A stretch of 64,000 nt of DNA from CAVSUZ01 sp963791885 (GTDB taxonomy: Bacteria > Pseudomonadota > Alphaproteobacteria > Acetobacterales > Acetobacteraceae): positions 1,240,001 to 1,304,000 of the forward strand of contig CAWBUL010000005.1 of assembly GCA_963791885.1 (NCBI GenBank), in the 5' to 3' direction. Position numbers and translations under genes: made by a program. Positions within the stretch are counted from its first letter, which is position 1; every line of letters starts with the position of its first letter. Shown here one piece after another: positions 60,384 to 64,000 of the stretch. The notes below the pieces were generated by a model, which made no database searches, had not been told where the DNA came from, and was given only the letters and a program-made list of their open reading frames with translations.

Positions 60384-61877
60384 CTACCGCCTGCGTCCGC
60401 CACCGGCATGCGCTCCGCCGCCTGCGCGGGCGCCGCCGAAGTTGGCATCGCCTCCACCCGCCCGAACACCACCGCCACCTCGCTGTGCCTGAGCGAAATT
60501 ACGGCTTTGCGCACCACGCTGTCCGAATTGCGCGGCCTGGCGTCCCTCGCTCAGGCCACCGAAGGCACCCGAACCCTGCCCCGCCCGGTTTGCTGCGAGA
60601 TTGGTTCGGTTCGCGCCGGCTGCCCTGGCCCGCAATCGGCTGACTGGGACGCTGCACTCGATTTGCCGCCGCACCACCACCGACCGCGGGACAATTCCCC
60701 GCCGCAGCGCCACCACCAATCGCGGGACAATTCCCCGCTGCAGCGCCACCAGCGATCGCAGGACAATTCCCCGCCGCGGCGCCGCCGCCAAGTGCGGGAC
60801 GATTGCCCGCCGCTGCACCGCCACCGACCGCGGGGCAATTCCCCGCCGCGGCCCCGCCGCTAAGTGCGGGACAATTCCCCGCTGGGCCGCCCGAACGGGC
60901 CGGCGGGTTCACAGCACTCCTCGGCACCGAAACTTGATTCCGGCCAATCGCACCCGCCGGCAAACCATTCGCGCGGGCGGGTCGTCCGACCGGCCCGTTC
61001 GGAGGTCGCGTGAACCCGGCCGGTCTTCCGCCTGGCCGGTTCGCGTTCCATTGGGCCGAATTGATGCTCGCACCATTGACGTTGATGTTGTTGTAGCGAT
61101 TGACGTTGACGTTGGCGTATCCGCCGCCCCACGAGGGGCTCGCCCAGCCCATAAACCACCGACGACCGCGGCACCGGCGGCAAACGCCAGCCCCGTCGCC
61201 AGCGCAGTACCGAAATAGTAGCCCGCAGGCGGCGGAAGATAGACCGGCGGATACGAAGGATACGGCCAAGCGCCGTAGACTGTCGTCGGATTATAACTCG
61301 ACACGTATACTACGTTCGGATCAGCCGGCTGGATGATGATCGTCTGCTGCTCCTGCCGGACGACCTGCTGCGGACTTGATTGCAGGTTGCCGGCGGTCTG
61401 CGCCTGCCGTCGCAGCCGCTGGATGGAATCGAAGACCGCCGATTGCTGATCAGCGAACGCGTATCCCAGCTGCTGCATCCAATCGAGATTGCCGTTGAGC
61501 TACGCCAGCACTTCGGGGAATGGCACGAGCGACTTCACGCTCGGATCCCACTTCTGCAACTCCAGCGCCTTCTCCAGCGCATCCCCCTTCAGGTCCTTGT
61601 TGCCCTGCTGGTCCAGCCACCGGCCTGCCTCGACAACCTCCAACGGAAAGGTCGAAGCCATCAGCACTTGTGTCAGAAGGTCGTCAGGATACAGCGCAAT
61701 GGGCGCGAGCAACGCATCCAGCTGCTCCGTGCTGAACGTGTCCGTCGCGCCGGCTTCGGCCGCGGCAGGTTGCGCAGTTTGCGCGCGCAGGGCACCCAAC
61801 CCCGAGGCATTAAGAATGAGGCAGCTTGCGATAAGCCGCGCAAGTCGGCGCCCGGTCAGTTTCGATGCCTGTCTCAT
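60384..61877 (-). pseudogene. DUF3300 secreted protein, broken by one amber codon and two frameshifts
   Basis: The signal peptide (from the ATG at 61877) and TFSTEQLDALLAPIALYPDD, LLTQVLMASTFPLEVVEAGR and FPEVLA are followed by a TAG where relatives have a sense codon; the frame continues LNGNLDWMQQLGYAFADQQ and PADPNVVYVSSYNPTTVYG. Near 61165 the frame changes to MGWASPSWGGGYANVNVNRY, and near 60630 again to a Gly/Arg-rich end (FGGLSEGRQAAQFGQRGAQS). A 36-base minisatellite lies in the middle. Full length would be about 500 residues. Confidence 0.82.
60688..60890. repeat. 36-base minisatellite inside the DUF3300 gene
   Basis: Units start at 60688, 60724, 60760, 60796, 60832 and 60868, exactly 36 bases apart, each with gg(g)a or ggc followed by caattccccgc or gattgcccgc. 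The unit encodes 12 residues, GNCPAxGGGAAA, in the minus-strand frame. Confidence 0.9.
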
Positions 61878-62087
61878 TGCGAGGGCGGTAACTCTGCCGG
61901 CGCGGCAATCCACCGATGGAACAGCATGGATCGTTTCCTTCTATTCGGCCGGATGCCCAACCGGACCCGAATTAGCCGTATGTTCGACAGCGGTCTCACT
62001 TCATCCGCGGGAGCGCACCCTGGAGCCAGGCTCGCGTGCGTTATCCCGATCACCGGCCTTGCCCTATAACGTTCGTAGCGCGGTTCA

Positions 62088-62101
62088 TTGATGCGGATCA
62101 A
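62088..62101. promoter_or_regulatory. FNR/FixK-type binding site
   Basis: ttgatgcggatcaa is a perfect TTGAT-N4-ATCAA palindrome, the consensus for FNR/FnrL/FixK regulators. It is 93 bases before the aminotransferase ATG and 211 bases before the divergent DUF3300 ATG, so it could serve either. Confidence 0.6.
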
Positions 62102-62193
62102 TCAAGCATCGGCTTCGCAGGTTAGACAACCAACCAGACCCCCTGCGTCCGCCTCCCTTGCCTGTCCCGGCCCGATCCTGTCACCCTGCTGGG

Positions 62194-63525
62194 ATGTCGC
62201 GTGTTCTGCATCGCTCCGGCGCCGTCCCGCCCATGGCCGTTTCGGGTGAGGGCATTCGCCTTCATCTGAAGGACGGCCGGACAATCATCGATGCTTCGGG
62301 CGGCGCCGCTGTCGCCTGCCTCGGCCACGGCAATCGCCGCATTGCCGACGCCATTGGTCGCCAGGCCGCCACCATGGCCTATGCCCACACCGGCAGCTTC
62401 ATCAGCCGGCCTGCGGAGGAACTCGCGGACATCATCCTCGATGGCTCTCCGGGCGGTCTGACCACCGCCTATTTCTGCTCGTCCGGGTCTGAAGGTACGG
62501 AAGCGGCTTTGAAGCTGGCGCGCCAGTATTTCGTGGAGATTGGCCAGCCCCAGCGCACGCACTACATAGCCCGGCGGCAGAGCTATCACGGCAATACGCT
62601 CGGCGCGCTCGCCGCCGGCGGCAATATGATGCGCCGGCGGCTTTACGAACCCGAACTCAGCCAGGCCTTCAGCCACGTCTCGCCTTGCTTCGCCTATCGT
62701 TTCAAGCGGGACGATAAATCCGATGCCGATTACGTCACCCGTCTGGCCGACGAACTCGAAGCCGAGTTCCAGCGCCTCGGCCCCGATACCGTTATCGCCT
62801 TCATCGCCGAGCCCATCGTCGGCGCCACCACCGGCTGCGTCACCGCGCTTTCCGGGTATTTCCGCCGTGTGCGCGAGATCTGCGATCGCCATGGCGCGCT
62901 GCTGATCCTCGATGAGGTCATGTGCGGCATGGGCCGGTCCGGCACCATTCATGCCTGGGAACAGGAAGACATCACGCCTGACATTCAGGTGGTCGCGAAG
63001 GGCTTGGGCGGCGGTTACCAGCCCATCGGCGGCATCCTCATCGGCAGCAAGATCGTCGAAGCCGTCGCCGCAGGTTCCGGCGGCTTCATGCACGGCCACA
63101 CCTATCAGGCTCATCCCGTCGCCTGTGCCGGTGCACTGGAATGCCAGCGGATCATCCGCGAGGAGGACCTCGTCGCCAATGTGCGGGAGATGGGCGGCTA
63201 TCTGGAATCCGCCCTGATCGAGCGTTTCGGCAACCATCCGCACGTCGGTGACATTCGTGGCCGCGGACTGTTCTGGGCCATCGAGTTTGTGCGCGACCGC
63301 GCAAGCAAATCCGTCTTCGATCCCGCGCTGAAATTGAATGAACGGGTGAAGAAGGCGGCGATCGACGCCGGTGTTGCGATCTATCCGATGGGCGGCACCA
63401 TCGACGGCAAGAACGGGGATCACGTCATTGTCGCCCCGCCCTACATCGTCACGGCGTCGGACATCGATGAGATCGTCGATCGGCTCGGGCGCGGCGTTGA
63501 AGCTGCGCTGAATCAGGTCGCGTGA
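62194..63525 (+). CDS. Class III aminotransferase (PLP-dependent)
   Basis: A 443-residue aminotransferase; the ATG at 62194 begins MSRVLHRSGAVPPMAVSGEG. The fold-type I class III signature LLILDEVMCGMGRSGTIHAW and the PLP Lys in QVVAKGLGGGYQPIGGILIG are clear, as are FCSSGSEGTEAALKLARQYF and a C-terminal NGDHVIVAPPYIVTASDIDE. It transfers amino groups from an omega-amino compound to a keto acid. It overlaps the DUF447 gene by four bases. Substrate unknown. Confidence 0.92.
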   Translation: MSRVLHRSGAVPPMAVSGEGIRLHLKDGRTIIDASGGAAVACLGHGNRRIADAIGRQAATMAYAHTGSFISRPAEELADIILDGSPGGLTTAYFCSSGSEGTEAALKLARQYFVEIGQPQRTHYIARRQSYHGNTLGALAAGGNMMRRRLYEPELSQAFSHVSPCFAYRFKRDDKSDADYVTRLADELEAEFQRLGPDTVIAFIAEPIVGATTGCVTALSGYFRRVREICDRHGALLILDEVMCGMGRSGTIHAWEQEDITPDIQVVAKGLGGGYQPIGGILIGSKIVEAVAAGSGGFMHGHTYQAHPVACAGALECQRIIREEDLVANVREMGGYLESALIERFGNHPHVGDIRGRGLFWAIEFVRDRASKSVFDPALKLNERVKKAAIDAGVAIYPMGGTIDGKNGDHVIVAPPYIVTASDIDEIVDRLGRGVEAALNQVA

Positions 63526-64000
63526 TTCGCGAATCTGTCGTAACGACCGTTTCCGCCGCGGGTGACGTTCATATCGCGCCGATCGGCCTGATCGCCGACG
63601 GCGCCGACTGGATCATCGCGCCGTTCCATCCCTCAGGCACGCTCGACAATTTACGCGCCGTCCCCGAAGCGGTGGCCAATCATATCAGCGATGTGCGGGT
63701 CTTCGCTGGCTGTCTGTCGGGACGGCGAGACTGGCCGTGCGTGCCCTCCCGTTTCCTGCGTCCACCGCGGCTGGAGGCAGCGCTGACACATGAGGAACTG
63801 CAGGTCGTCGATGTGATAGACCACCCACAGAGGCCGCGCTTTCGCTGCCGTGTGGTGCATCAAGAAATGCACGCGCCGTTCCTGGGCTTCAACCGCGCAC
63901 AGGCCGCGGTGATCGAGGCGGCAATCCTGGTTAGCCGCCTCTTCATGCTGCCACGCGAAAAAGTGGAAAACGAAATCGCCTATCTGCGGATCGCAGTGGA
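63522..64000 (+). CDS. DUF447-family protein (3' truncated by window)
   Basis: The GTG at 63522 overlaps the aminotransferase stop. About 159 residues are visible: IRESVVTTVSAAGDVHIAPI, APFHPSGTLDNLRAVPEAV, VRVFAGCLSGRRDWPCVPS and NRAQAAVIEAAILVSRLFML. These match DUF447, a flavin-reductase-like family often found in tetrahydromethanopterin C1 gene clusters. The usual length is about 190-200 residues, so the end lies outside the window. Confidence 0.85.
   Translation, partial: MIRESVVTTVSAAGDVHIAPIGLIADGADWIIAPFHPSGTLDNLRAVPEAVANHISDVRVFAGCLSGRRDWPCVPSRFLRPPRLEAALTHEELQVVDVIDHPQRPRFRCRVVHQEMHAPFLGFNRAQAAVIEAAILVSRLFMLPREKVENEIAYLRIAV

Noticed and set aside
60660..60900. CRISPR-like array (36-base period)
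   Set aside because: The period is filled by the repeat itself with no unique spacers, and it lies in frame in a DUF3300 gene.
56718..61877. TAG recoded as a sense codon in this organism
   Set aside because: Many genes here end properly at TAG (for example those ending at 1393, 2678, 7742 and 8828), so two isolated internal TAGs are better explained as lesions or errors.

Overview
The window is about 64 kb of GC-rich DNA with tightly packed, often 4-base-overlapping genes. Its mix of TRAP, Liv-type and nitrate/sulfonate-type ABC transporters, a glpX-recJ pair and a DUF447 gene suggests a metabolically versatile alphaproteobacterium. Acetobacteraceae is my best guess, from gene content alone. 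No rRNA, CRISPR array or replication origin was seen. The one tRNA is tRNA-Glu(TTC).

Left part (1-41.2 kb) is mostly uptake plus catabolism. In order: a TRAP transporter (dctPQM) with an EamA exporter; a CPA1 antiporter; two small molybdopterin-related genes; a sulfonate/nitrate-type ABC transporter with a frameshifted PLP lyase; a Liv-type transporter whose LivM, LivG and LivF are one polypeptide; an SDR, a lipoprotein, a slipin and a ModE-like regulator; and modABC with a frameshifted modA. A GntR-like LacI regulator then faces an eight-gene operon (21172-28516): a nitrate/sulfonate-type ABC transporter with two permeases, a YihU-like dehydrogenase, a split UxaA/SuyAB-like lyase and an MFS carrier. 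Convergent to it is a ten-gene minus-strand operon (38245 to 28506): two carboxymuconolactone/peroxidase-like proteins, twin binding proteins, LivHM fusion, LivG, LivF, acyl-CoA dehydrogenase, amidase and RidA. glpX and recJ follow.

Middle part (41262-55527) is a decayed genomic island in tRNA-Glu. An 18-bp copy of the tRNA 3' end lies at the far boundary beside a tyrosine integrase broken by two frameshifts. Inside are five insertion sequences of four families (IS630, IS3 twice, IS5, IS256), GC-rich repeat modules, and remains of methyltransferase, membrane-protein and ParB-like genes. Three of these insertions can be placed within the remnants they interrupted.

Right part (55.6-64 kb) holds a cation/proton antiporter, a DUF2254 gene with an in-frame amber codon, PPK2, a hypothetical gene, DUF2950, and a DUF3300 gene with an amber codon plus two frameshifts. 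A perfect FNR/FixK-type palindrome precedes a class III aminotransferase and a DUF447 gene that runs off the window. Several genes outside the island carry single lesions, so the sequence is either decaying or contains uncorrected errors; read-level checking would separate these.
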